From NCBI RefSeq assembly GCF_900143205.1, contig NZ_FRDH01000004.1, forward strand, positions 337,319 through 401,318: 64,000 nucleotides of DNA. The letters run 5' to 3'. This document shows, piece by piece, positions 32,682-42,177 of the stretch (within the stretch, counting starts at the first letter, position 1; each line of letters starts with the position of its first letter). The DNA comes from Butyrivibrio hungatei DSM 14810 (GTDB lineage Bacteria > Bacillota > Clostridia > Lachnospirales > Lachnospiraceae). The translations under genes were made by a program, and so were the position numbers. The notes beneath the pieces were generated by a model. The model did not search any database, was not told where the DNA came from, and saw only the letters and a list, made by a program, of their open reading frames with translations.

Positions 32682-33611
32682 ATGAACACAAAGACACTAA
32701 TGTACATTGTCAAAAGGATCTTTTTGGCAATAGTTACGATCTGGGTAGTCATCACGGTTACCTTTTTTGTAATGCACGCTGTACCAGGAGGACCATTCAC
32801 TGGTGAGAAGGCAGTCACAGAGTCCGTTAAGGCAGCTATGGAAGCTAAGTACGGTCTGGATAAACCTCTTGGAGTACAGTATCTGACTTATCTAAAGGAT
32901 GTTGTGACCAAATTTGAATTTGGCCCATCATTAAAACAACGAGGCAGAACAGTCAACGATATCATCGCTGATGGTATGAAGACATCTGTTAGGATTGGTC
33001 TTATTGCTGCGGTCATCGCGCTTGCTTGCGGTGTAATCCTTGGTTCTATTGCAGCACTTCGCAGAAACAAGTTAATAGACAGGATTATCATGATCATTAC
33101 AACGGCTTTCGTATCAATGCCATCATTTATCATGGGATCACTTTTACTGATTTTGTTTGCCATCAAGCTTGGAATCTTCCCGGCTAACGGAGCAGCCAGG
33201 AACGGTTTGGTACTTCCTGTGATAACACTTTCACTATATCCAATGGCTTATATCACAAGACTTACCAGATCATCAATGCTTGAAGTTTTGGGTCAGGACT
33301 ATATCAGAACAGCTAAGGCAAAGGGTGTTTCAGGAATGAAGATAATCTTCGGACATGCTCTTAAGAATTCACTTATTCCTGTCATCACATATTTTGGACC
33401 GATGTTAGCGGGTATTACAACAGGATCACTTGTTGTTGAACAGATCTTTGCAGTTCCCGGAATCGGAAGAGCTTTTGTAAACAGTATCACAGGACGTGAC
33501 TATCCACTTGTTATGGGCACAACTATCGTACTGGCAACACTTATCGTAATCATGAATCTTGTTGGAGACATCTTGTATAAGGTTGTTGACCCACGAATCA
33601 CACTGGAATAA
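32682..33611 (+). CDS. oppB: oligopeptide ABC transporter permease OppB
   Basis: 309 residues with six predicted membrane spans and the DppB/OppB start MYIVKRIFLAIVTIWVVITVTFFVMHAVPGGPF. The EAA-type loop for contact with the ATPases is VLGQDYIRTAKAKGVSGMKIIFGHALKNSLIPVIT (about residues 205-239). First gene of a B-C-D-F-A operon. Confidence 0.95.
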   Translation: MNTKTLMYIVKRIFLAIVTIWVVITVTFFVMHAVPGGPFTGEKAVTESVKAAMEAKYGLDKPLGVQYLTYLKDVVTKFEFGPSLKQRGRTVNDIIADGMKTSVRIGLIAAVIALACGVILGSIAALRRNKLIDRIIMIITTAFVSMPSFIMGSLLLILFAIKLGIFPANGAARNGLVLPVITLSLYPMAYITRLTRSSMLEVLGQDYIRTAKAKGVSGMKIIFGHALKNSLIPVITYFGPMLAGITTGSLVVEQIFAVPGIGRAFVNSITGRDYPLVMGTTIVLATLIVIMNLVGDILYKVVDPRITLE

Positions 33612-33628
33612 TGAAGGAGAAATGACAG

Positions 33629-34687
33629 ATGGATATCACAAAGTTAAGCGCGCAGGTTAATTTAGATGATTTTAATCCTGCTACAGAAGACGAAAAAGAA
33701 TATATGGTCCAGATGCGTCCTTCATCTACATTCTTTAAGGACAGCGTCAAAAGACTTCTTAAAAATAAAGTAGCAACAGTTTGCTTCTTTATCATAATAC
33801 TTATTACTTTAGCAGCTATTTTGGTTCCAATATTCTGGCCATATTCATATGATCAGATGCTTGGAATGACACCGGGTAAACCGGTTGATAATTCATTCAA
33901 TGATCTTAAGCCTTTTGAGTATGGCAGATCAGAGATTAGAAGAATGGAAGCTGGAGAGTCAGTTATTCCTCATATCTTTGGAACAGACTCACAGGGTAGA
34001 GATTACTTCATAAGAGTAGTGTACGGAACACGTATTTCACTGGCAGTTGGTTTCTTTGCCAGCATCATCGTTCTCATTATAGGTATGACTATCGGTTCTA
34101 TCGCAGGTTATGCGGGAGGCAAGGTTGACCTTATCATAATGAGAATCGTAGATATCATCTATTCATTACCTGACATGCTGATGGTTATTCTTTTATCTTC
34201 GGTACTTAAGGTAGTAATGGAGGGAGCACTGGACGGAACTGTCCTTGCCAAGATTGGATCAAATATCATCAGTTTGTTCATTGTATTTGGTGTTCTGTAC
34301 TGGGTATCAATGGCAAGACTTATAAGAGGTCAGATCTTGTCACTTAGAGAACAGGAATATGTACTTGCTTCTCAGGCTGCAGGTGCTAAAGGTAAATGGA
34401 TCATCTTAAAGCACCTTATTCCTAACTGCTTCTCAGTAATCATCATTTCAACAGCACTTCAGATTCCTAGTGCGATCTTTACTGAGAGTTACCTTTCATT
34501 CCTTGGACTTGGTGTTAATGCTCCTATGCCTTCACTTGGCTCACTTGCTTCTGATGCACTTAATGGTATTTCATCATATCCATACAGACTGGTTATTCCA
34601 GCACTTGTTATTTCACTGATAGTTCTTTCACTTAACCTTTTTGGTGACGGACTTAGAGATGCCTTTGATCCAAAGCTGGATACATAA
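33629..34687 (+). CDS. oppC: oligopeptide ABC transporter permease OppC
   Basis: 352 residues. An N-terminal cytoplasmic segment of about 40 residues precedes the first span. FGTDSQGRDYFIRVVYGTRISLAVG is the OppC signature ahead of the membrane domain, and LREQEYVLASQAAGAKGKWIILKHLIPN is the EAA loop. It follows oppB by 17 bases with a GGAG SD. Confidence 0.95.
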   Translation: MDITKLSAQVNLDDFNPATEDEKEYMVQMRPSSTFFKDSVKRLLKNKVATVCFFIIILITLAAILVPIFWPYSYDQMLGMTPGKPVDNSFNDLKPFEYGRSEIRRMEAGESVIPHIFGTDSQGRDYFIRVVYGTRISLAVGFFASIIVLIIGMTIGSIAGYAGGKVDLIIMRIVDIIYSLPDMLMVILLSSVLKVVMEGALDGTVLAKIGSNIISLFIVFGVLYWVSMARLIRGQILSLREQEYVLASQAAGAKGKWIILKHLIPNCFSVIIISTALQIPSAIFTESYLSFLGLGVNAPMPSLGSLASDALNGISSYPYRLVIPALVISLIVLSLNLFGDGLRDAFDPKLDT

Positions 34688-34729
34688 TTTGAGAGCAGAA
34701 CTTCATTAAGAATGTATGGGAGAAAAAAG

Positions 34730-35716
34730 ATGAATTTATTAGAAGTAAGAGATCTGCATACCTCATTCTTTACTGATGCAGGAGAGGTTAAGGCAGTTAA
34801 TGGAATATCTTTTGACCTGGATAGGGGAAAAGTACTTGGAATAGTAGGAGAGTCTGGCTCTGGTAAGTCAGTTACTGCATATTCAATAATGCAGATTTTA
34901 GCTGGAGCAGGCAAGATCGTATCAGGATCGATAAAGCTTGATGGACAGGAACTCGTTGGAGCTGGCGAGAAGGTTATGAAGACAGTTCGCGGCAATAAGG
35001 TGTCTATCATCTTCCAGGATCCTATGACATCGCTCAATCCTACTTATACGATCGGACATCAGCTTATGGAAGCAATCTTGCTCCATACAGATAGAAATAA
35101 AGAACAGGCTAGAGAAAGAGCAATCGAAATGCTTAAGCTTGTTAATGTAAATGAGCCTGAAAAGAGAATGAATCAGTATCCATACGAGTTCTCAGGCGGT
35201 ATGAGACAGCGTGTAATGATCGCTATGGCTCTTGCCTGCGAACCGGATATCCTGATCGCTGACGAGCCTACAACAGCTCTTGACGTTACAATTCAGGCAC
35301 AGATCCTTGACCTTATGAAGTCACTTCAGGAAGAACTTGGAATGGCTATCATCATGATCACACATGATCTTGGCGTTGTAGCTCAGATGTGTGATGAAGT
35401 TATTGTTATGTACGCAGGTTCAATCTGCGAGCAGGGAACAGCAGATGAGATATTCTACAATCCTTGCCACGAGTATACAAAAGGTCTTCTCCGTTCTATC
35501 CCAACTGAGGGAAAAGAGGGCAAGAAGCTCGAACCTATCGCAGGTACACCTATAGATCTTTTGAATATGCCAAAGGGATGCCCTTTTGCACCTAGATGCG
35601 ATGCAGCTATGAAGATATGCCTCAGAGAAAGATGTGAGCGCATGCAGATCAATGATTTCCATGCTGCAGGCTGCTGGATGAATGTTAAAAAGCTTATGGA
35701 AGGCGGTGCAAAGTAA
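34730..35716 (+). CDS. oppD: oligopeptide ABC transporter ATPase OppD
   Basis: 328 residues from ATG 34730; an earlier ATG at 34712 overlaps the SD region. Walker A is GESGSGKS (about residues 38-45), the signature is FSGGMRQRV, Walker B is [12 protein letters not shown], and the C-terminal Opp extension has the [14 protein letters not shown] cysteines. It powers peptide import with OppF. The last base of its stop codon is the first base of the oppF start codon. Confidence 0.95.
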   Translation: MNLLEVRDLHTSFFTDAGEVKAVNGISFDLDRGKVLGIVGESGSGKSVTAYSIMQILAGAGKIVSGSIKLDGQELVGAGEKVMKTVRGNKVSIIFQDPMTSLNPTYTIGHQLMEAILLHTDRNKEQARERAIEMLKLVNVNEPEKRMNQYPYEFSGGMRQRVMIAMALACEPDILIADEPTTALDVTIQAQILDLMKSLQEELGMAIIMITHDLGVVAQMCDEVIVMYAGSICEQGTADEIFYNPCHEYTKGLLRSIPTEGKEGKKLEPIAGTPIDLLNMPKGCPFAPRCDAAMKICLRERCERMQINDFHAAGCWMNVKKLMEGGAK

Positions 35717-36702
35717 TGGGTGATTCAAACGAAAAGAACCTTGTTGAGATCAAGCATCTCAAGGAATACTTCAATGTAAATGTTGGATTTTTTAAGACCA
35801 GACCACTTAAAGCGGTAGATGATGTTTCTTTTTCCATCAAAAAAGGTGAGACCTTAGGACTCGTAGGAGAGTCGGGCTGTGGTAAGACAACAGTTGGACG
35901 TACGATCCTTAATCTCTACAAGCCAACAGCTGGTGAGATCTGGTATGACGGCAAGCTTATTAAGACAAATGAAGATATCAAGGAATTTAGAAAGAAAGCT
36001 ACTATGGTTTTCCAGGATCCTTATTCTTCACTTAATCCTAGAATGACTGTATCGGATATCATAGGAGAACCTCTCGATATCCACAATATGTACAAGACTA
36101 AGGAAGAGAGAAGAGAACGCATTCTTGAACTTATGAGTTATGTAGGACTTAACTCAGAGCATGCTTCAAGATATGCTCATGAATTCTCAGGTGGACAGAG
36201 GCAACGTATCGGAATTGCAAGATCTCTTGCAGTAAATCCGGAGTTTATTGTGTGTGATGAGCCTGTATCTGCTCTTGATGTATCAATTCAGGCACAGGTT
36301 ATCAATATGTTTGATGAGCTTCAGGACAAACTTGGACTTACGTATTTGTTCATTGCTCATGATCTTTTGGTGGTGAGGCATATCAGTGACAGAATAGCTG
36401 TTATGTACCTCGGTAAAATGGTAGAGCTCGCAGATGCAGAAGAGATTTACAAAAACCCACTTCACCCATACAGTAAATCGCTTCTCTCTGCAGTTCCAGT
36501 TCCTGATCCAAAGATTGCAAGAGCAAATAAGCGAATCGTGTTATCAGGTGATATACCAAGTCCTTTAAATGCACCATCTGGATGCCCATTCAGAACAAGA
36601 TGCCCATATGCAGATGAACAGTGCTCATGCTCAATGCCAGAGTTTAAAGAGGTGTCAAAAGGACACTTTGTAGCATGTCATCACATGGAAAATGTCAACT
36701 AA
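35716..36702 (+). CDS. oppF: oligopeptide ABC transporter ATPase OppF
   Basis: 328 residues. Walker A is GESGCGKT, the signature [20 protein letters not shown], Walker [13 protein letters not shown], and the C-terminal [15 protein letters not shown] motif matches OppF. The overlap with oppD by one base indicates tight coupling. Confidence 0.95.
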   Translation: MGDSNEKNLVEIKHLKEYFNVNVGFFKTRPLKAVDDVSFSIKKGETLGLVGESGCGKTTVGRTILNLYKPTAGEIWYDGKLIKTNEDIKEFRKKATMVFQDPYSSLNPRMTVSDIIGEPLDIHNMYKTKEERRERILELMSYVGLNSEHASRYAHEFSGGQRQRIGIARSLAVNPEFIVCDEPVSALDVSIQAQVINMFDELQDKLGLTYLFIAHDLLVVRHISDRIAVMYLGKMVELADAEEIYKNPLHPYSKSLLSAVPVPDPKIARANKRIVLSGDIPSPLNAPSGCPFRTRCPYADEQCSCSMPEFKEVSKGHFVACHHMENVN

Positions 36703-36767
36703 GTCGTTAAAAGATGCAAGAGCATTTTTTATAAAAAACACTTTATTATCTTATAAGGAGGATAATT

Positions 36768-38663
36768 ATGAAAAAGAAGTTATTATCAGTATTACTTGCT
36801 TCATGCATGGTCTTAAGCCTTGCAGCATGCGGTGCTTCTTCTGAGACACCTGCATCAAACGGCACAGATAATGCACAGCAGACAACAGATTCAACAGATT
36901 CAACAGGATCTGATGAAACTGCAACAGACAGCGCAGCAGCTGGAACAAACACAGGTGTTATCAATGTTTGTCTTGCTTCTGAGCCAGCTACTCTTGATCC
37001 AGCACTTAACTCAGCTGTTGATGGTGCTACAATGATCAACCACCTTTTCTCAGGTCTTGCTAAGTGGGGACTTGATGCAAATGGTAATCTTGAGCTTCAG
37101 CCAGATTGCGCTGAGGAACTTGTAGAAGGTGTAGAGAATGAGGACGGAACAGTTACTTATACTTATACACTTAAGGATGGCCTTACATGGTCAGACGGAC
37201 AGCCTGTAACAGCAGGTGATTTCGTATTTGCATGGAACCGTGCAGCAGGACAGGCTCTTGCAGCTGACTACGGTTACATGTTCGAAGTAGTTGACGGATA
37301 CGCTGATATCTGGGCTGAGGATGCTAAGGGCGACGAGACTCTTAACGTTAAGGCTATTGATGACAAGACTCTTGAAGTTACTCTTGTTAACCAGGTTGCA
37401 TATTGGAATGAGCTTCTTGCATTCCCTACATACATGCCAGTTCGTGAGGATGTAGTTTCTAACGAGTCATGGGCAACAGATCCTTCAACATATGTTAACA
37501 ACGGTGCATATGTAATGTCTTCTTGGGAGCATAACTCAGTTATCACTCTTACAAAGAATGATAAGTTCGTTGATGCTGACAAGGTTACAATGAACGAGAT
37601 CAACTTCTACCTTTCAGACGATGCTAACAACCAGCTTGCTAACTTCGAGAATGGTGACTGGGAGTTCATCGACGACGTTCCTACAAACGAGATCGCATCT
37701 CTTAAGGACAAGTATCCTACACAGTTTGTAACAGCTGGTCAGCTTGGTACATACTATGTATGCTGGAACATCAACGAAGAGATCCTTCCTTCATCAAGCA
37801 CACTTACAGGTGTTGAGAAGGCTAATGCTGAGAACGAGATCCGTAATGCACTTGCACTTCTTATCGACAGAAATTACATCGTTAACGATATTGCACAGGG
37901 TGGACAGGTTCCTGCTTCTTCATTCGTAGCTATGGGTCTTACAGATGCTGACGGATCACAGTTCTATCAGAATGCTGGTCCTGACAAGAGCATCACAGGT
38001 TACTATGATGTAACAGACGCTGCTTACGAAGATAACTGGACAGCAGCTCTTGAAACACTTAAGAAGTACTACACATTTGATGAGTCTACACAGCAGTTTA
38101 CAGATTTCCCAACTCTTACATACCTCTACAACACATCAGAGGGACACAAGGCAATTGGTGAGGCTATTCAGTCAACATTTGCTGGTATCGGTATCACAAT
38201 GAACCTTGAGAACCAGGAGTGGGCTACATTCCTTGATACAAGAAAAGCCGGTAACTATTCAATCGCCCGTAACGGTTGGCTTGGTGACTACAATGATCCT
38301 ATTTCATTCCTTGATATGTGGACAACAGCATCAGGTAACAACGATGTACAGTTTGGTAAGGGCGACAACGCAGATGTTAAGGCATACTCACTTGATATTA
38401 CAGATCTTGGATATGACACAAAGGTAGAGAATGGAACATGGGCTGAGACATACGATGTACTTATCGGCGACATCAAGACTTGCACAGATACAAATACACG
38501 TTATGAGCTTATGCATAGAGCAGAAGACCTTCTTATGTCAACAGGTTGCATCTGCCCAATCTACTACTACACAGACCTTTACATGATCTCTGACAAGGTA
38601 TCAGGCTTCTTCTCAAGCCCACTTGGATACAAGTATTTCATGTACTGCTCAGTAGCAGAATAA
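36768..38663 (+). CDS. oppA: oligopeptide-binding lipoprotein OppA
   Basis: 631 residues after a GGAGG SD. A lipoprotein signal peptide MKKKLLSVLLASCMVLSLAAC places the lipidated Cys at residue 21. A Ser/Thr/Asp linker of about 40 residues follows. Then comes the SBP_bac_5 fold: VCLASEPATLDPALNSAVDGATMINHLFSGL and YTYTLKDGLTWSDGQPVTAGDFVFAWNRA. It is anchored outside the membrane and delivers peptides to OppBC. Codons are strongly biased (GCA/ACA/CTT), suggesting high expression. It is last in the operon and is followed by a long palindrome that may stop transcription. Confidence 0.95.
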   Translation: MKKKLLSVLLASCMVLSLAACGASSETPASNGTDNAQQTTDSTDSTGSDETATDSAAAGTNTGVINVCLASEPATLDPALNSAVDGATMINHLFSGLAKWGLDANGNLELQPDCAEELVEGVENEDGTVTYTYTLKDGLTWSDGQPVTAGDFVFAWNRAAGQALAADYGYMFEVVDGYADIWAEDAKGDETLNVKAIDDKTLEVTLVNQVAYWNELLAFPTYMPVREDVVSNESWATDPSTYVNNGAYVMSSWEHNSVITLTKNDKFVDADKVTMNEINFYLSDDANNQLANFENGDWEFIDDVPTNEIASLKDKYPTQFVTAGQLGTYYVCWNINEEILPSSSTLTGVEKANAENEIRNALALLIDRNYIVNDIAQGGQVPASSFVAMGLTDADGSQFYQNAGPDKSITGYYDVTDAAYEDNWTAALETLKKYYTFDESTQQFTDFPTLTYLYNTSEGHKAIGEAIQSTFAGIGITMNLENQEWATFLDTRKAGNYSIARNGWLGDYNDPISFLDMWTTASGNNDVQFGKGDNADVKAYSLDITDLGYDTKVENGTWAETYDVLIGDIKTCTDTNTRYELMHRAEDLLMSTGCICPIYYYTDLYMISDKVSGFFSSPLGYKYFMYCSVAE

Positions 38664-38670
38664 TGAGGAC

Positions 38671-38866
38671 GCGTAGCGTTTACTTGTGAGATGATTTTTG
38701 TTCACTCCGATAGATTTCGTAGTGATACATAAGACAATAATTAAAAGAGCTATGGTTTATTTCATGTTATTCAGAACATAAACCATAGCTCTTTTAATTA
38801 TTGCCATGTATCTACTACAAAATCTAAATCGTTCACAAAAATTATCTCAAAAAGTAAACGCTACGC
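38671..38866. repeat. 196-bp near-perfect long palindrome (MITE-like)
   Basis: The two arms of about 90 bases are imperfect reverse complements along their whole length. The outer ends are GCGTAGCGTTTAC (38671) and GTAAACGCTACGC (to 38866). The inner arms contain CAATAATTAAAAGAGCTATG and its complement around a short centre near 38770. It fills the gap between oppA and the TIR gene. It may act as a bidirectional terminator, but its length and terminal inverted repeats suggest a miniature inverted-repeat element. Confidence 0.75.
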
Positions 38867-39013
38867 TGTTTTCATTTACCGAAAATGAGAGTGTTGAATA
38901 CTTTAAATAAAATGATAAAAATGTGATTTAATTAAGTCCATTATAAAGAAAGTATGTGATATACTATTTAACGTTTGGGGAAACGTATTAATAATAGGAA
39001 AAGGGAAGAGTTA

Positions 39014-42000
39014 ATGAGTACACATTATAACGCGTTTATTTCGTATAAGCATGCGGCCCTGGATAATAAGGTGGCAGCGCTTATTGAAAAGGATTTAGAG
39101 CGCTATCATATTCCGAAGAAATTACAGAAAAAAACGGGATATAAGAAGATTGAGAGAATCTTTAGGGATACGGATGAGCTACCCATCACTAGTGATCTTA
39201 GTAGTACTATTGAGGAGGCATTAGCTAATTCAGAGTATCTGATCGTTTTGTGTTCGACTAATACACATCTTTCAACATGGGTTGAGAGGGAGATAGATAT
39301 CTTTTTAAGAAATCATACGAGAGATCAGATATTTACAGTAATTGCAGATGGTGAGCCTCATGATGTAATGCCAAAGGTATTGCAGACAAGGGAAGTCATA
39401 AGGACTACAACTGAGGGCGAGATGGAGACAGTAATTGAGGACGTTGAGCCTCTTGCCTGTGATTATAGACTTAGCAGAAAAGAGGTCAAGGCAACTGAAG
39501 TTCCAAGGCTTGTTTCTGCCATGATCGGTTGTAATTACAACGAGCTTATGGACAGACAGCGTCAGTACAAGATGAAGAGACTGACTGCGGCTGCAGCAGC
39601 TGTTATGATGCTTTCTCTTGGCTTTGGCGGATATATGTTATATAGCAACCAGAGAATCAATGAGAACTACAGACAGGCACTTATCAATCAGTCTAGATAT
39701 CTTGCTAAGGAGTCAGCATCTCTTTTAGACGATGAACAGAGAATCCCTGCTCTGCAGCTTGCTCTTGCGGCTCTTCCAAGTGAAGAATATCCTGATAGAC
39801 CGGTTATTCCTGAGGCTGTAAGTGCTCTTTGTGATGCGTCAATTGCGTACCTTCCAAGAATGAGTTCAAATATTCTTTCAGACTGGGTTTATAACATGCC
39901 GGATACTGTGGATAAGTTTGTTGTGGATCCTGATTCCACTTCGCTTGCTGCTCTAGATTTTAGAAACAATGTTAAGGTATGGAACAAGGATAATCACGAG
40001 CTTGTTTATGATTATGCATCCAATGATTTTGAAACAGAGGTTAGCGATATAGAGTATATTGCTGACAATAAGCTTCTCGTAAGAGGATCACATTATCTTA
40101 GATGCATCAATTCTAAGACTGGAGAAGAACTTTGGTATGTTGATGATCTAAGTGAAGATATTATCACAAGCAGGATTGTTGCTATTGATGATGAATACTT
40201 TATGATTCAGGATCTTAAAAATGTAATTTATAAGCTTTCTACTGCAAATGGTCAGGTTGAAAAAACATATGAGCTTCTTGTAGATAATGAAAAGCAAGAA
40301 ACTGCTGGACTTACAGGAGCGGTCATATCACCATCAAAGGATAGAATTGCGTTTCTTTCTAAGATTGGTGAAGATGAGAAAAGAGTTATTGTTATATGGG
40401 ACTATGTAAATGAGGAATTCTCAGTCTTTGATATGACAGAAATTGATACCTTTGACGATGACGATTATCTTGATAATCTCTACTGGGTAGATGATGAGCA
40501 TTTATGCGTTTCTTGTGATACATATGATGATTTGGTCACCAATTCAAGTTATCTGAATATGCGTACTTATGCTATAAATCACACTATTTTGTATTGCATT
40601 GATCCTAAAGAAATGACACTTCTTTGGAAAAATGAATTTGAGTATTCTGATCTAGTGATCGATGATGGTTTTGTTAAGGTTCCGTATTGTCATGGTGTTG
40701 CTTACTATGAAGGGAATGTCTGCAATATCATGGATATTGATACTGGTGAAGTACTCTTTTCACACAATGTTAACGAGCCATTTGTTTGTATGAGAAGTTC
40801 TGATACTTATCCTTTTGGTATTACAGCTAATGGTGGAATGACAGATGTAAATGATACGCAAGGCAATGATGTAGTACAGGTAATGTACTATTTTGCAGAT
40901 GATATCCAAAAAGCTGTGTTCAACAGGGGAGTTTATCTGAATCAGTATAGCAGCAACGAGATAATCTATTATGAATCAGATGTGCGTGATGATAACTGGC
41001 AGATGTATGAGGATGCGCCTGTTACATCTGGATCGCATCAGGACTATTTATATGATGACAAGATCCTAAGTTTGGTAAAAGAAAATGGAATCTATCTTAG
41101 GGTATATGATCCAAATAATAAAAAGCTTGTAAATGAGATTGAAGTAAATAAGGATGAATCGCAGTACTATAATATAAATATTTTAGGCCTGAAAGGTGAT
41201 CAGGCTTATGTTAGCAGCTGGATCGATCACAATTATAATGTTTATACAGTTAATGTAATTACTGGTGAAGTAACTGGAAATACTTTAATTAGTGATGGCA
41301 GCTCTTATTCTGAGCCACTTGTATCTTATTCAGATGGAAAGCTTGCGGTTTATTATATAAGCGCAGGAGAAACAATCTATATATATGACATTGCTCAAAG
41401 TGATGTCATTGGAGAATATCCTTTTGTTGAGGAGGGAAGCAAAGGATTCAGTTCAAAGAATCTCATTAGATATGATGCTGAAAGCGGCTATGTATATATG
41501 GGAGGAACTAAGGATTATCTAATAAATCTTGAAACAAAGGAAGCTAGAGAAGTAGCTTTACCTGATAACTGGGATGGAACTGACGGAATAGTAATTGATT
41601 CCAAGAACCAAAGAGTTATTACTTCAGATGAAGATACAGTACTTGTCAGAGATTTTGATGGTAATACCATTTTTGTGATAGATGGAATAAAAGTTAAATT
41701 CTTTGACCCTTGCGTTTATAACCCTACTGGAAATATAGAAGATGCTTATCTTTTAATAGCTTTTACAGATGGCAAACTTAACAGATATAGCTATGTAGAT
41801 GGTAGTTATGTTGGATATAACAAGATCTACGAAGTAACGATTTATTCTGACGATAAGCACAAAGCAAGCTGGTATGTTGATTCTGCAAACAACTCTTTAT
41901 ATGTGACTACAAGAAATATGACCGACATAATTGATACAACTGAATGGATCAAAATCAGATCTATTCCATATAGTATCGGTTATCATGCAGGATCTGATAG

Positions 42001-42151
42001 TTTTGTTGTATACTCAAATGATGAAGATAGAGAGATGCATCTTGGCTGTTTCAAGCGATATACTCTTGAAGAACTCATTGAGAGAGGACGTAAGATGCTT
42101 GATGGTATTGAGATGTCTGAGGATTTTAAAGCTACCTATGGAATAGGTTAA
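39014..42151 (+). CDS. membrane-anchored TIR-domain protein with C-terminal beta-propeller-like region
   Basis: 1045 residues from ATG 39014 (AAGGGAAG SD). The TIR domain spans about 1-175: YNAFISYKHAALDNKV opens it and STNTHLSTWVEREIDIF (81-97) holds the WxxxE segment with Glu93 as the candidate catalytic residue. One membrane span follows at about 190-210. The remaining 830 residues are repetitive beta-rich sequence with recurring VWN, TGEELWYVDD, DIDTGEVLF and DGKLNRYSYVDGSY elements, like WD40/PQQ-type propellers. The TIR domain would be cytoplasmic and the propeller outside, or both inside if the span is not inserted. It precedes a SulP permease by 26 bases. Function unknown; signalling or defence are possible. 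Confidence 0.85.
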   Translation: MSTHYNAFISYKHAALDNKVAALIEKDLERYHIPKKLQKKTGYKKIERIFRDTDELPITSDLSSTIEEALANSEYLIVLCSTNTHLSTWVEREIDIFLRNHTRDQIFTVIADGEPHDVMPKVLQTREVIRTTTEGEMETVIEDVEPLACDYRLSRKEVKATEVPRLVSAMIGCNYNELMDRQRQYKMKRLTAAAAAVMMLSLGFGGYMLYSNQRINENYRQALINQSRYLAKESASLLDDEQRIPALQLALAALPSEEYPDRPVIPEAVSALCDASIAYLPRMSSNILSDWVYNMPDTVDKFVVDPDSTSLAALDFRNNVKVWNKDNHELVYDYASNDFETEVSDIEYIADNKLLVRGSHYLRCINSKTGEELWYVDDLSEDIITSRIVAIDDEYFMIQDLKNVIYKLSTANGQVEKTYELLVDNEKQETAGLTGAVISPSKDRIAFLSKIGEDEKRVIVIWDYVNEEFSVFDMTEIDTFDDDDYLDNLYWVDDEHLCVSCDTYDDLVTNSSYLNMRTYAINHTILYCIDPKEMTLLWKNEFEYSDLVIDDGFVKVPYCHGVAYYEGNVCNIMDIDTGEVLFSHNVNEPFVCMRSSDTYPFGITANGGMTDVNDTQGNDVVQVMYYFADDIQKAVFNRGVYLNQYSSNEIIYYESDVRDDNWQMYEDAPVTSGSHQDYLYDDKILSLVKENGIYLRVYDPNNKKLVNEIEVNKDESQYYNINILGLKGDQAYVSSWIDHNYNVYTVNVITGEVTGNTLISDGSSYSEPLVSYSDGKLAVYYISAGETIYIYDIAQSDVIGEYPFVEEGSKGFSSKNLIRYDAESGYVYMGGTKDYLINLETKEAREVALPDNWDGTDGIVIDSKNQRVITSDEDTVLVRDFDGNTIFVIDGIKVKFFDPCVYNPTGNIEDAYLLIAFTDGKLNRYSYVDGSYVGYNKIYEVTIYSDDKHKASWYVDSANNSLYVTTRNMTDIIDTTEWIKIRSIPYSIGYHAGSDSFVVYSNDEDREMHLGCFKRYTLEELIERGRKMLDGIEMSEDFKATYGIG

Positions 42152-42177
42152 TATAAAAGCTTTATGTGGAGGAAATT

